Shown: positions 34,431-45,741, counted from the first letter of the stretch. The stretch: 64,000 nt of DNA from CAVZZG01 sp963779685 (GCA_963779685.1 CAVZZG010000001.1:1054001-1118000); one strand, 5' to 3'. Notes: a model not told the origin generated them from the sequence alone. Program-made: numbers and translations.

Positions 34431-37400
34431 TCAGGGGTGCGGTGGGATGGGTGATGCGGCGTCGATCGCGGCACCGAGGAGCGGCCACAGCACCCGGCTG
34501 TACGAGGCAGTGAAGTGGTTCCCGTCCTTGAACATGATGGTGCCGTTCCGGGTCACGACCGGACAGGTCGTGGTCGGGCAGAGCAGCGGCGCGAGGTCCG
34601 CGTAGCGGACGCCGAACGGCGCCAGACCGGGCGCGGCCGCGGCGAGCAGATCGGCGTCGAGATAGGCGCGCTTGGCGTGGGAGTACTGACACGCGCCAAT
34701 GTCGGTCGGATGGGCGGAGAGGCACGTCGGCACGTCGAACCCGGGGAGCGGTGGATCGTCGAGCACGACGATCCGCTTCGCGACCTTCGGGGCCATATCG
34801 CCACCGTGCGCCGGCGCCAGTCGCCCACCAACGTGGGCAGCTCGGCGGGTGGCGGATGGCTCCCGTCGTCGCGCAGCACGCCGGGGCGCTCGCTCTCGGC
34901 CACCGCGATCAGCACGAGGTCGAAGGGCCTGCTGGCGGCGATCCGCGCCAGCGCACGGCGACGCCACTTCTCGCAGCCGACGTTCTCTCCCATCCCGCCG
35001 ACGTGCCACACCCGGAAGTTCCAGATCGGGCAGGCGCCCGTCTCGATCACCTCGAGCCGCCAGTGCCGGCGAGCCGCCAGCCAGGCCATGCCGGGGACGT
35101 AGGCGGCCGCGTGGGAGTCGCCGGTGAGCAGCACCCGGGTCGTGCTCTTCAGATCGCCGAATACGCAGACAACCCGTGCGTCCACCCCTTCGTGGCTCAG
35201 GCAGCTGTTGCGGCCCACGCTCCAGTCGGCTCGCGCGGCGGCCGGGTCCTCGCTGAGTCGCGTTGCCGCCGTCGCCAGCTCTGCCCGGTCAGCCGAAACC
35301 ACGGCGGCCGTCTCCGACGGCGGTGCCGCCGAGGCGGCGTCGATAGCAGTGCCGAGGGTGGCCCAGATCGTGCGACTGTAGGTGGCGGTGAAGTGACTCG
35401 AATCCTTGAACATGATCCTGCCGTCACCTGTCACGACCGGGCACACCGCCGCTGGACAGAGCAGTGGTGCGAGATCGGCGTACTTGACGCCGAACGGAGC
35501 GAGGCCGGGCGCGGCCGCGGCGAGCAGGTCGGCGTCGAGGTAGGCGCGCTGGGTGCGGAGATACTGGCACGCTCGAATGTCCGTCGGGTGGGCGGAGAGG
35601 CACGTCGGCACGTCGAAGCCGGGGAGCGGCGGATCGTCGATGACGACGATCCGCCTGGCCACGGGAGCCATCACCGCCACGGTGCGCTTTGCGCCAGTGG
35701 CCCACCAACGGGGCAGCTCGGCGAGTGGCGGATGGCTCCCGTCGTCCCGAAGGACGAGCGGGCGATCGTTGTTCGCGACGGCGATGAGGACGAGGTCGTA
35801 CGGCCCGCCGCTCGCGATCCGCGCCAGTGCGTTGCGACGCCACCGCTCGCACTGGACGTTCTCGCCCGCAACCGGGTTACCCACGCGGACGCTCCAGACC
35901 GGGCACGAGTTCTTCTCGATCGCCTCGAGCCGCCAGTGTCGGCGGGTCGCCAGCTCGTCCATCCCCGGAACGTAGGCGGCGGCGTGCGAGTCGCCGATCA
36001 GCAAGACCCGTGTCTGGCCCTCAGGGTCGCCGAACAAGCAGACGACTCGGGGGTCGTGCTCCGCTCGACGAAGGCAGCTGTCGGGGCCGACGATCCAGTC
36101 GGCTCGTGCGGCGGCCGGGTCCTCGCTGAGCCGCGTTGCCGCGGTCGCCAGTTGCGCCTGGTCGGCCACGACGGCGGCGGCCGCCCCTGGCGGCGCCGGC
36201 GCGACGACCCCGCGATGCAGCGTGACCGCGAGGGCTGCGGTGGCGACCGTCAGGCTGGCGCCGAAGGCGAGCGTCAACCGGGGGGCACGGGACAGCCGCA
36301 CCGAGCGCCTGACTGGCATCTCGACGGCGTAGTTCGACACCACCGCTAGTCCCAGCGACAGGACGACGGCGAGCAACACGACGAGCTGGTACCGCGTGTC
36401 GTTCGCCGCCGAGACCACGCCGTAGCGGTTCGTGAACGCCGCCTCGGCCAGCACCAGGCACGGCCAGTGCCAGAGGTACCAGCCGTAGGAGACGCGGCCG
36501 ATGTACCGCGGCACCGACAACCCGAGCAAGCGGCCGGTGACGGTCCTGCGCCGCCCGGTGCCCGCGGCGACCACGGCCGCGGTACCGAGCACCGGCAACA
36601 GCGCGGCGCTGCCGGGGAACGGCGTCGACTCGGTGAACGCGACCGCTGCCATCAGGATGGCGAGCAGTCCGGCACCCGCGGCCGCCTCGCGGAGCCGGCG
36701 ACCGGCCGGTGCGAGCGAGGAGCGGTGCCGCCACTGCGACCAGGGCGCCGATCGCGAGCTCCCACGCACGCGTCCGCAGGGCGTAGTACGCCACCGCGGG
36801 GTCGCTCGTCGTCATCCTCATGGACAACGCCAGCGACACGGCGGCGATCACTCCCAGCAGCACGGCCGCCGTCGCGCGGGGTCGTCGCCGAATCGGTCCG
36901 ATCCGCATCGCGACGAACGCCAGCAGCGGTCAGGATCAGCGGCCACACCACGTAGTACTGCTCCTCGAGGCTGAGCGACCAGTAGTGCAGCACCGGGTCG
37001 GTCTCCACGGAGGCCGGCGAAGTAGTCGTTGGCCTGACTCGCGAAGTGCCAGTTCGCCTGGTAGAGCGCCGCAGCCCGCGCCGACGCCGCGACCACTCCC
37101 CGATTGATCGGGGCGATGATCAACCACGTCCCCGCCAGCGTGCAGATCAGCACCAGCGAGGACAACGGCAGGAGGCGCCGGATCCGCCGGGCCCAGAACC
37201 GACTCAGGCTGACGCGGCCGTGCTGCTCGAACTCGCGCAGCAGGAGCCCCGTGATCAGGAAGCCCGACAGCACGAAGAAGACGTCGACGCCGATGTAGCC
37301 GCCGGGCACCAGCGAGTGGCGTGCGTGGAACGCGACGACGAGCGTCACGGCCACGGCCCGGAGACCCTCGACGTCGGCGCGGAACCCCTCGGTCGCCTCC

Positions 37401-37438
37401 CGCGTCCGCCCAGCACTGCTTCGGGCCACCGCCGACAC
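34431..37438 (-). pseudogene. OafA/YrhL-type acyltransferase with two tandem SGNH domains, frameshifted
   Basis: The N-terminus is an acyltransferase-3 membrane domain: GLRAVAVTLVVAFHARHS, GGYIGVDVFFVLSGFLITG and LHYWSLSLEEQYYVVWP; later RVSYGWYLWHWPCLVLAE. It is followed not by one but by two SGNH-like extracytoplasmic domains. Each has a GDSHAAAYVPGM motif with the nucleophile Ser, DDPPLPGFDVPTCLSAHPTD and a C-terminal D-x-x-H (FKDSSHFT and FKDGNHFT). Both copies keep the catalytic residues. Shifts near 37010, 36930 and 36720 are one-base insertions, and one lies near 34795 in the second copy. It likely O-acetylates the surface polysaccharide. It ends 6 bases from the convergent glycosidase gene. 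Confidence 0.7.
34458..36205. repeat. Tandem direct duplication (~875 bp period) encoding the SGNH domain
   Basis: Copy B covers about 34458-35330 and copy A about 35336-36205. For example, TGGGCGGAGAGGCACGTCGG starts at 34711 and again at 35589, and CGCTGAG...CGTTGCCGC starts at 35251 and 36124. The copies are clearly related but carry many substitutions, so the duplication is not an assembly artefact of identical reads. Confidence 0.75.
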
Positions 37439-37444
37439 GACGGC

Positions 37445-37450
37445 AGCTTA
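37445..37450 (-). promoter_or_regulatory. -10-like box TAAGCT for the acyltransferase gene
   Basis: On the minus strand TAAGCT is followed by 6 bases and GTG 37438. This is the same leaderless arrangement seen before several other genes here. Confidence 0.35.
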
Positions 37451-37477
37451 TCGAGCGGATCTCAGCCGATCGCCGCC

Positions 37478-39229
37478 TTAGCGGACCTTGAAGCGGTGCC
37501 AGGTGGAGCTGGTGGCGCCGCGATCGCCGATGGCGGCGACGCGCCAGTAGTAGGTCGTTCCCCTGGCCAGGGCCCTCGTCCTGAACGCGGAGGAGTGCAG
37601 GCCGGCCTTCTTCTGCACCGTGCGACCACGCGACGAGCCGAGCTTCAGGAGCACCGAGTAGCCCTCGACACAGGGCACGTCCTTCCAGTCGAGCGTCACG
37701 CGCGGGCCTCTGATCCTCGCCTTCGGGCCGACGGCGGCAGGCGCCTTCGGCCGGGCCTGGCACACCTCGACCGCGCCGACGTCGTCCATGCTCCCCTGCG
37801 GACGCGTGATGCCGCGCTGGTCGGTGGCGGGAACGCCCACGCCGGCGCCGCCGTCGACCGCGGGGCTGCCGGCCATGGGCAGGATCGTCGGCGTCGCACC
37901 GCCATGGTCGGCGAGCGGGCTCAGCCTGAGGTTGGCGATGCCGTCACCCGCGCCGAAGCCGCAGGAGGCGTCGTCGGAGAGGTTGTTGGCCCCGCCGACC
38001 GCGTCGCTGCAGTTGGCGCCCGGCGCGCCCCTCGCGAACAGCGAGTTCGTGATCGTCATGGCCGGCGGCCCGGCCGGGTCGCGGTAGACGCCGCCGCCCG
38101 CCGTTCCGGCGGTGTTGCGGCTGAAGGTATCGTCGGTGAGGGTCACCACGGCCAAGTTGTGGATGAAGACCTCCTCGTAGACGCCGCCGCCGTACGTCTG
38201 GGCGGTGTTGCCGCTGACGGTGACGTTGAGCAGGCTCGCGTTACCGCCCTCGTAGTCGTAGAGGGCGCCGCCCTTCACGGCCGAGTTCCCCGCCACGGTC
38301 GAGTTGGACACCTGGAGCACGCCGTAGTTCCCGATCGCGCCCCCGTAGGCGGTGGCGACGTTCCCGAGCACCTCGTCGTTCTGCATCACGAGTGGGATGT
38401 TGGAGTGGTACTCGACGCCCGCCGAGAGGCTGGCGTGATTGCCGGCGATGACCGTGCCGTCGATGCCCACCGACGCGCCGGGAAAGCTCGACGAGCCGTC
38501 CATGTACACGCCGCCGCCCTCGTAGGCGGTGTTCGCCGAGACGTTGCTGCGGTGCATCGCGAAGGAGGTGAAGTCGCCGAGATGCACTCCCAGCCCGCCG
38601 CTCGCAGCGGTCGCGGTGTTCTTGCGGATCGCGACCCTGTCGAGGACCACCGTGTCGCTGCCGTTGGAGTTCAGGTAGGCGCCTCCGCCGTAGTAGCCCC
38701 GGTTGCCCTCGAGGATCACGTCCTGGAGGGAGAGACGGCTGCCGCCGCCATCCCAGTACAGGCCGCCGCCCTCGTCGAACGTCGCCGTCCTGCGACCGTT
38801 CCGGATCGTCAGGCCCTGGAACGTGGTGAGCTTCGCCGTCGCGAGCACCTGGAAGACGCGATCGAGCGTCACGGCGCCGTTGCCGTCGACGATCGTCGCG
38901 GCGCTGCCGCGCCCGCGGAGGGTCACGTCGTCCGTGATGTCGAGGTCGCCCAGCACCGCGGCGTCGTCGGCGCCCGGCCGGGTGAGCCTGAACGTCCCGG
39001 CGGGCAGGCGGATCGTATCGGCCCCGGGGTGGAAGTTCGCCTGCATGATCGCTGCGCGCAGCGTGCACTTGCCGTGCGCGTCCCGGCAGGCCGCCGTCCC
39101 GACGTCGGCGTCCGGCGTATCGGCCGTGCCGTTCACGACGTACGTCACGCCGGCCGCGAGGGCGGGCGGGGCGAGGACCAGGAACGCGGCGCTCGCCGTC
39201 GCCGCCAGAGCTACGCATCGGAGTGGCAT
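37478..39229 (-). CDS. Secreted right-handed beta-helix protein with C-terminal Fn3-like domain
   Basis: This is a 583-residue exported protein. It has a signal peptide (ALAATASAAFLVLAPPALAA) followed by a CSLREA-like cap (ACRDAHGKCTLRAAIMQANF) common at the start of bacterial parallel beta-helix proteins. About ten helix rungs follow, rich in N-x-A-x-x-GGG repeats (NTAYEGGGVYMDGSS, NTAQTYGGGVYEE). The C-terminus has a choice-of-anchor-like segment (GSPAVDGGAGVGVPATDQRG) and a fibronectin-type stretch (GTTYYWRVAAIGDRGATSS). ATG 39229 follows GGAGGAGGA at good spacing. The likely role is surface glycan binding or cleavage. No catalytic residues can be assigned. Confidence 0.8.
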   Translation of the reverse strand: MPLRCVALAATASAAFLVLAPPALAAGVTYVVNGTADTPDADVGTAACRDAHGKCTLRAAIMQANFHPGADTIRLPAGTFRLTRPGADDAAVLGDLDITDDVTLRGRGSAATIVDGNGAVTLDRVFQVLATAKLTTFQGLTIRNGRRTATFDEGGGLYWDGGGSRLSLQDVILEGNRGYYGGGAYLNSNGSDTVVLDRVAIRKNTATAASGGLGVHLGDFTSFAMHRSNVSANTAYEGGGVYMDGSSSFPGASVGIDGTVIAGNHASLSAGVEYHSNIPLVMQNDEVLGNVATAYGGAIGNYGVLQVSNSTVAGNSAVKGGALYDYEGGNASLLNVTVSGNTAQTYGGGVYEEVFIHNLAVVTLTDDTFSRNTAGTAGGGVYRDPAGPPAMTITNSLFARGAPGANCSDAVGGANNLSDDASCGFGAGDGIANLRLSPLADHGGATPTILPMAGSPAVDGGAGVGVPATDQRGITRPQGSMDDVGAVEVCQARPKAPAAVGPKARIRGPRVTLDWKDVPCVEGYSVLLKLGSSRGRTVQKKAGLHSSAFRTRALARGTTYYWRVAAIGDRGATSSTWHRFKVR

Positions 39230-39266
39230 GCGATTCCTCCTCCTCCTACGACTTCGATCGCCCGGA

Positions 39267-40043
39267 TCAGCGGCCCTTCCAGATCGGTTCTCGTTTCTCG
39301 GTGAAGGCTCGGGCGCCCTCGCGGAGGTCCTCCGAGCGCAGCACGGCCTGGACCGCCTGGAGGGCATCGTGGGTGAGGAACGCCTGGTGCTCGGACACCA
39401 TCTCGGTGTGGACGAGTACCTGCTTGATGGCAGGGTAGAGCAGCGGCGGGCCGGCCGCGAGCATGGCGGCGATCTCGTGCGCCTTGGGCAGCACCTCCGC
39501 CGGCGGGACGACGTAGTTCACGAGCCCCCAGTGCTTCGCCTCGTCGACGTCCATCCATCGTCCGGTCATCAGGAACTCGACGGCGACGTGGTAGGGGATG
39601 CGCCGGCGCAGCTTGACCGAGGCCGCGTCGGGCAGGACGCCGACCTTGATCTCCGGCAGGGCGAATCGGGCCTCGGTGGAGGCGACGATGATGTCGCAGC
39701 CCAGCATCAGCTCGAGCCCGCCGCCGCAGGCGATGCCGTTGACGGCGGCGATGATCGGCTTCCACAGGTTCCGGGGATGATTGAGGCCGCCGAAGCCGCC
39801 CGGCCCCCAGTCGGAGTCGGAGTCCTCGCCCGCGGCGGCTGCCTTGAGATCCCAGCCGGCGCAGAAGAACCGCTCGCCGGCGCCCGTGAGCACGGCCACG
39901 CGCAGGTCGGGGTCGTCGCGGAAACGCTCCCAGAGCGCGTTCAGCTCGTGGCTCGTCGCCAGGTCGATCGCGTTCGCCTTCGGCCGGTCGAGCACGACCT
40001 CGAGCACGCCGTCCGCCGCCGATGTCCTGACCGATTCGCTCAT
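39267..40043 (-). CDS. Enoyl-CoA hydratase (CaiD-like crotonase)
   Basis: This 258-residue crotonase-fold protein has the oxyanion-hole motifs ERFFCAGWDLKAAAAG and AAVNGIACGGGLELMLGCD. Both catalytic positions look present: E in GGGLEL and E in ALPEIKVGVLPDA. The C-terminal RRIPYHVAVEFLMTGRWMDV and the overall length match CaiD/carnitinyl-CoA-type members. ATG 40043 is divergent from the acyl-CoA dehydrogenase gene with a 50-base gap. A -10-like TACGAT sits at 40075-40070 on this strand. Confidence 0.88.
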   Translation of the reverse strand: MSESVRTSAADGVLEVVLDRPKANAIDLATSHELNALWERFRDDPDLRVAVLTGAGERFFCAGWDLKAAAAGEDSDSDWGPGGFGGLNHPRNLWKPIIAAVNGIACGGGLELMLGCDIIVASTEARFALPEIKVGVLPDAASVKLRRRIPYHVAVEFLMTGRWMDVDEAKHWGLVNYVVPPAEVLPKAHEIAAMLAAGPPLLYPAIKQVLVHTEMVSEHQAFLTHDALQAVQAVLRSEDLREGARAFTEKREPIWKGR

Positions 40044-40080
40044 CCCATCCCTCGCTCGCGTGCCCGGGATCGTAGTTGGA

Positions 40081-40086
40081 TACCCT
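40081..40086 (+). promoter_or_regulatory. -10-like box TACCCT before the acyl-CoA dehydrogenase gene
   Basis: TACCCT is followed by 7 bases and GTG 40094. This supports GTG 40094 over the upstream TTG 40076. Confidence 0.45.
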
Positions 40087-40093
40087 GCGCCGC

Positions 40094-41290
40094 GTGAAGA
40101 CGCCGGGGGCATCGCAGGGACGCTTGCGCCTGGACATCGCCCATCCCCTCACGGCGGAGCAGGAGACCTTCCGCGGCGAGCTGCGCCGATGGCTCGCCGC
40201 CAACGCCCCCCGCGAACCCGAGCCTGCCGACGAGCACGAGCGGTTCGCGTTCCGCCGCGCCTGGCAGGCCGAGCTCCACGCCAACGGCTACGCCGGCATC
40301 GCCTGGCCGGTCGAGTACGGCGGCCGTGGAGCGGGGCCCATCGAGCAGTACCTGTACTACGAGGAGCTCGCCTTCGCCGGCGTGCCGGAGTTCCCCGACA
40401 CCCCCGGCCTGCTGATCGTCGGGCCGACGCTGATGGTCCACGGCTCGGCCGAGCAGAAGGCCCGCTACCTGCCGCCGATCCTCGCGGCGCGAGAGATCTG
40501 GTGCCAGGGCTTCTCCGAGCCCGGTGCCGGCTCCGACCTGCTGGCGCTGCGGTGCCGCGCCGATCTCGTCGACGGGCAGTGGATCGTGCGCGGCGAGAAG
40601 ACCTGGACGACCCTCGGCCCCTACGCGGACTTCAACGTCGTGCTGGCGCGCAGCTCCGAGCCCGAGGACGGCCGTCGCCACGCCGGGCTCTCGACGCTGA
40701 TCGTGGCCCACGACCAGCCCGGCGTCGTCGTTCACCCGCTCCGCCAGCTGACCGGCGACTCGGAGTTCGCGCAGATCCTCTTCGACGACGCCGTCGCACC
40801 CGCCGAGGCGATCATCGGCGCACCGGGCGAAGGCTGGGGCGTCGCGCTCACCATTCTCGACTGCGAGCGCTCGGATCAGGGCTTCACCGACCACGGCCGG
40901 CTGTTCTTCATGCTCGGCCAGATTCGCGAGCTGATCGCGGCCGCGGTCGGCGCGGGCGCGCTTCGCGGCGACGAGCACGCTGCCGTCCGGCAGCGCTACG
41001 CCGGCTTGTACAGTCGCTGCCAGCTCCTCGGCGAGTGGAACCTCGGCCGCGCGCTGGCGCTGGGGCGCGGCGAGCGGATGGGTTCCTGGGGATCGTTCCT
41101 GAAGCTCTACTGGAGCGAGCTGTGGACGGCCGTGGCCGAGTTCGGGCTCGATCTCCAGGGCCGTGCGGACATCGTCAACCGCGACTGGGTGCGGGAGTAC
41201 CTGCTCAGCCTCGCCGGCCCGATCTACTCCGGCTCCAACGAGGTACAGCGAAACACGATCGGCGAGCGGATCCTGGGACTCCCGCGGTGA
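40094..41290 (+). CDS. Acyl-CoA dehydrogenase (large, FadE-type partner)
   Basis: This is an acyl-CoA dehydrogenase of about 398 residues. Motifs are GIAWPVEYGGRGAG, WCQGFSEPGAGSDLLALR, GEKTWTTLGPYAD and the C-terminal GSNEVQRNTIGERILGLPR. GTG 40094 fits the promoter spacing. Its stop overlaps the GTG of a second, shorter acyl-CoA dehydrogenase. Paired genes like this encode heteromeric dehydrogenases (FadE26/27-type or steroid side-chain type) in actinobacteria, so the two probably form one complex. Confidence 0.88.
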   Translation: MKTPGASQGRLRLDIAHPLTAEQETFRGELRRWLAANAPREPEPADEHERFAFRRAWQAELHANGYAGIAWPVEYGGRGAGPIEQYLYYEELAFAGVPEFPDTPGLLIVGPTLMVHGSAEQKARYLPPILAAREIWCQGFSEPGAGSDLLALRCRADLVDGQWIVRGEKTWTTLGPYADFNVVLARSSEPEDGRRHAGLSTLIVAHDQPGVVVHPLRQLTGDSEFAQILFDDAVAPAEAIIGAPGEGWGVALTILDCERSDQGFTDHGRLFFMLGQIRELIAAAVGAGALRGDEHAAVRQRYAGLYSRCQLLGEWNLGRALALGRGERMGSWGSFLKLYWSELWTAVAEFGLDLQGRADIVNRDWVREYLLSLAGPIYSGSNEVQRNTIGERILGLPR

Positions 41291-42333
41291 GCACGCCGCG
41301 ACGGCCGAGAACCGCAGGCGACCTGCAGGTCCCCCTCGATCGCGCGCTCGGTGCATTCCGCGCGCAGGTGCGCGAGTTCCTGGAGCGCGAGGTGCCCGCG
41401 AAGGTCGTGCGCGACCACGTCGGCGCGCCGTTCGACGCGGCCCTGTGGGCCGCGATGGCGGAGCTCGACCTGATGGCGACCCTCGTGCCCGCCACCCACG
41501 GTGGCGCCGGCGGATCCCTCACCGAGGCCGCGGTGCTGATGGAGGAACTCGGCCGGTCGCTCGCGCCGGTGCCCTTCCTGGCCTCCGCCGTCATGGCCGC
41601 AGCGACGATCGCAACGGGCGGAGACGAGGCTGCCCGCGCCGAGCTGCTACCGCGGATCGCGGACGGATCGCTGCGGGTGGCCGTCGCCGGGATCTCGCGC
41701 GGCGTCATCGACGCACCCTCGGCCGAGCTCCTGATCGTCGTCGGCGGCGACGGCGATCTCGCCGCGGTCGATCTCGGCGACCCGGCCGTCGTCGTCACGA
41801 CCGAGGCGTCGGTGGACCCGCTCCGTGCGATCGGGTCGGTCGTGATCGATGGCGCGAGCACCCGCCGCATCGGCCATCTGGATGCCGCCGGCCGTGCAGC
41901 CGTCGACGCCTCGGTGCTGACGATGGTGGCCGCAGAGATGGCCGGCGGCGCCCGCCGCTGTCTCGAGCTCTCGACCGACTGGGCGAAGCTGCGCGAGCAG
42001 TTCGGGCAGCCGATCGGGGTGTTCCAGGCCATCAAGCATCCCTGCGTCGACATGCTGATCGACGTCGAGGCGGCGACCGCCGCCGTGCGGCTCGCGGCCC
42101 GGCTGGGCGACGCCGGCAGCGCGGATGCCGAGGCCGCCGCGTGGCTGGCGCTCGGTACCTGCGGACGGGCCTACCGCAATGCCGCGGCAGCCACCATCCA
42201 GATCCACGGCGGCATGGGTTATGTCTGGGAGCACGAGGCGCACTTCCACCTCAAGCGGGCCAAGGGGACGACGCACCTCTTCGGCGGTTCGGCGACGGCC
42301 GGCGAGCGACTCGCTTCGGCGCTCGGCGTCTGA
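41287..42333 (+). CDS. Acyl-CoA dehydrogenase (small partner subunit)
   Basis: This 348-residue acyl-CoA dehydrogenase homologue is coupled to the preceding gene by GTGA. It has the N-terminal helical domain (FRAQVREFLEREVPAKVVRD), AELDLMATLVPATHGGAGGS, the AKLREQFGQPIGVFQAIKHP helix and the C-terminal IHGGMGYVWEHEAHFHLKRA. The middle beta-domain is shorter than in the large partner, and the EPGAGSD-type FAD loop is not evident. This fits the non-catalytic-looking half of actinobacterial alpha2beta2 acyl-CoA dehydrogenases. Confidence 0.85.
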   Translation: MSTPRRPRTAGDLQVPLDRALGAFRAQVREFLEREVPAKVVRDHVGAPFDAALWAAMAELDLMATLVPATHGGAGGSLTEAAVLMEELGRSLAPVPFLASAVMAAATIATGGDEAARAELLPRIADGSLRVAVAGISRGVIDAPSAELLIVVGGDGDLAAVDLGDPAVVVTTEASVDPLRAIGSVVIDGASTRRIGHLDAAGRAAVDASVLTMVAAEMAGGARRCLELSTDWAKLREQFGQPIGVFQAIKHPCVDMLIDVEAATAAVRLAARLGDAGSADAEAAAWLALGTCGRAYRNAAAATIQIHGGMGYVWEHEAHFHLKRAKGTTHLFGGSATAGERLASALGV

Positions 42334-42342
42334 GCGCGCACC

Positions 42343-42348
42343 TATGCT
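42343..42348 (+). promoter_or_regulatory. -10-like box TATGCT before the TMADH-like gene
   Basis: TATGCT is followed by 7 bases and an in-frame TTG (42356). The ATG usually chosen (42344) overlaps this box. The spacing would suit a leaderless TTG start. Confidence 0.35.
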
Positions 42349-44449
42349 TCCGGCCTTGGCTGCCGCCCGCCGCGACCCCCGGCACGACGTGCTCTTCGAA
42401 CCGATCGCGATCGGGCCGAAGACCCTGCCCAACCGCTTCTTCCAGGTGCCGCACTGCACCGGCTTCGGCACCCGCAAGCCCGGCACCCAGGCCGCGCACC
42501 GCGGGGTCAAGGCGGAGGGCGGGTGGGGTGGTGTCTGCACCGAGGATGCCCCGGTCAGCCTCGACTCTGACGAGTACCCCTACAACGCGGCCCACGTCTG
42601 GTCGGCTCGCGATGCCGAGGCGCTCGGACTGGTCGCCGATCGTGCCCACGACCACGGGGCGCTGGCCGGGATCGAGCTGACCCACGCGGGCGCCCACGCC
42701 ACCAACCACGACTCGCGGTGGCCGGCGGTGGGGCCGTCGCAGATCGCCAGCGACTGCGTGCCGTCGATCGTGCCGAAGGAGCTCGACCTCGACGACATCC
42801 GGCGGATCCTCGACGACTTCGTCCGGGCGGCCGAGCAGAGCGTTGCCGTGGGCTTCGACATCGTCTACGTCTACGGCGCCCACAGCTACCTGCCCGGCCA
42901 GTTCCTGTCGTCCTTCTACAACGAGCGCACCGACGCCTACGGCGGGTCGCTTCCGAACCGGGCCCGGTTCTGGATCGAGGCGCTGCAGCGGGTGCGCGAG
43001 GCCGTCGGCGGCCGGGCGGCTATCGCAGCGAGGGTCGCCGTCGGCCTCACGCCGGGTCAGACGACGGACGAGGCACTCGGCTTCATCCGCCTCGCGGACG
43101 ACCTCGTCGACCTCTGGGACGTGAACGTCGGCACGCTCACCGAGTGGTCGCTCGACTCCGGGACCTCGCGCTATCACGCCGAGGGCTACCAGCTCGCGTG
43201 GACCGAGCGCGTGCGCGAGGCGACCGCCAAGCCCATCGTGGGCGTCGGCCGGCTGACGAACCCCGATCGGATGGCGGACATCGTCCGTTCCGGCGCGTAC
43301 GACATCATCGGGGCGGCCCGGCCCTCGATCGCCGACCCGTTCCTGCCGCGCAAGATCGAGCAGGGTCGATACGACGAGATCCGCGAGTGCACCGGCTCGA
43401 ACGTGTGCATCGCGAAGACCCTCCTCGGCGGGCATCTCGCGTGCCTTCAGAACCCGACGGCCGGCGAGGAGCATCGGCGCGGCTGGCACCCGGAGCGCGT
43501 CCCGCCGCTCGAGAACCCGGCTCGTGACTTCCTCGTCGTCGGCGCAGGCCCGGCCGGGATGGAGTGCGCGCTGATGCTCGGGCGGCGCGGCGCCCGCCGG
43601 GTGCACCTCGTCGATGCGGCTCCGGAGCTCGGCGGATCGATGCGGTGGATCCCGCGTCTGCCGGACATCGGCGAGTGGGGTCGCGTCGTGAACTGGCGTC
43701 AGATCCAGCTCGATCGGCTGCGCAACGTCGAGGTGATCCTCGGCACCCGCCTCGATGCGGATGCGATCCGCCAGTACGGCGCCGACGTCGTCGTGATGGC
43801 GACCGGCTCCGCGTGGGACGGATCCGGCCGCAGCGGCTGGCGCAGGGAGCCGATCGCCGGCGCCGACCCGGCGCTTCCGCACGTGCTGACCCCCGAGCAG
43901 GTGATGCTCGAGGGGAAGCGCCCGGCCGGCGAACGGGTGGTGGTGTTCGACGCGGAGGGCTACTTCGTCGCTGCCGGCCTCGCGCAGCTGCTGGCGAGGG
44001 AGGGATTCGCGGTCCAGCTGGTGACGCCGTTCCCGGTCGCGTCGCCGTACTCCGACCAGACGCTGGAGGGCCCCGAGCTGCGCCGTTCGATCCATGCCGA
44101 TGGCGTCGTCGTGCGCCGCGACGCCGAGGTGACGGCGATCGCCCATGGTGGCGTCACGATCGCCGATCCGTTCGGGGGAGAGGAGTCGCTCGAGACCGAC
44201 GCAGTCGTCCTCTGCACGCAGCGGCTCTCCGACGACTCGCTGTACCGGTCGCTCGCAGCCCAGCGGGACGCGCTACGGCTCGAGGGCGTGACGGCGCTGT
44301 ACCGGATCGGCGACTGCGTCGCGCCGCGCCTGCTGGCGGACGCGATCTTCGACGGCCACCGGCTGGCACGCGAGATCGAGCGCGACGACCCCGCGGTGCC
44401 GGCTCCGCACCTGCTCGAGATCGTCGACCGCGCCGGCGCGTCCGCCTAG
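42344..44449 (+). CDS. Trimethylamine-dehydrogenase-like iron-sulfur flavoprotein
   Basis: This 701-residue protein is collinear with trimethylamine dehydrogenase (TMADH): an FMN barrel, an iron-sulfur loop and two nucleotide-binding domains (FLVVGAGPAGMECALMLGRR). The cysteine that bonds FMN in TMADH is C38 in NRFFQVPHC, and the catalytic Tyr/His pair is Y177/H180 with D271. The cluster loop reads C349-T-G-S352-N-V-C355 ... C367, so the second of four expected cysteines is serine. Of the TMADH aromatic bowl (Tyr60, Trp264, Trp355), only W268 remains; the others are D68 and T359. It is therefore a relative with a different substrate. TTG 42356 is an alternative start. Confidence 0.85.
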   Translation: MLPALAAARRDPRHDVLFEPIAIGPKTLPNRFFQVPHCTGFGTRKPGTQAAHRGVKAEGGWGGVCTEDAPVSLDSDEYPYNAAHVWSARDAEALGLVADRAHDHGALAGIELTHAGAHATNHDSRWPAVGPSQIASDCVPSIVPKELDLDDIRRILDDFVRAAEQSVAVGFDIVYVYGAHSYLPGQFLSSFYNERTDAYGGSLPNRARFWIEALQRVREAVGGRAAIAARVAVGLTPGQTTDEALGFIRLADDLVDLWDVNVGTLTEWSLDSGTSRYHAEGYQLAWTERVREATAKPIVGVGRLTNPDRMADIVRSGAYDIIGAARPSIADPFLPRKIEQGRYDEIRECTGSNVCIAKTLLGGHLACLQNPTAGEEHRRGWHPERVPPLENPARDFLVVGAGPAGMECALMLGRRGARRVHLVDAAPELGGSMRWIPRLPDIGEWGRVVNWRQIQLDRLRNVEVILGTRLDADAIRQYGADVVVMATGSAWDGSGRSGWRREPIAGADPALPHVLTPEQVMLEGKRPAGERVVVFDAEGYFVAAGLAQLLAREGFAVQLVTPFPVASPYSDQTLEGPELRRSIHADGVVVRRDAEVTAIAHGGVTIADPFGGEESLETDAVVLCTQRLSDDSLYRSLAAQRDALRLEGVTALYRIGDCVAPRLLADAIFDGHRLAREIERDDPAVPAPHLLEIVDRAGASA

Positions 44450-44454
44450 CTCCG

Positions 44455-45741
<1,287 letters not shown>

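Noticed and set aside
42344..44449. True trimethylamine dehydrogenase
   Set aside because: Two of three aromatic-bowl residues and one cluster cysteine are not conserved.
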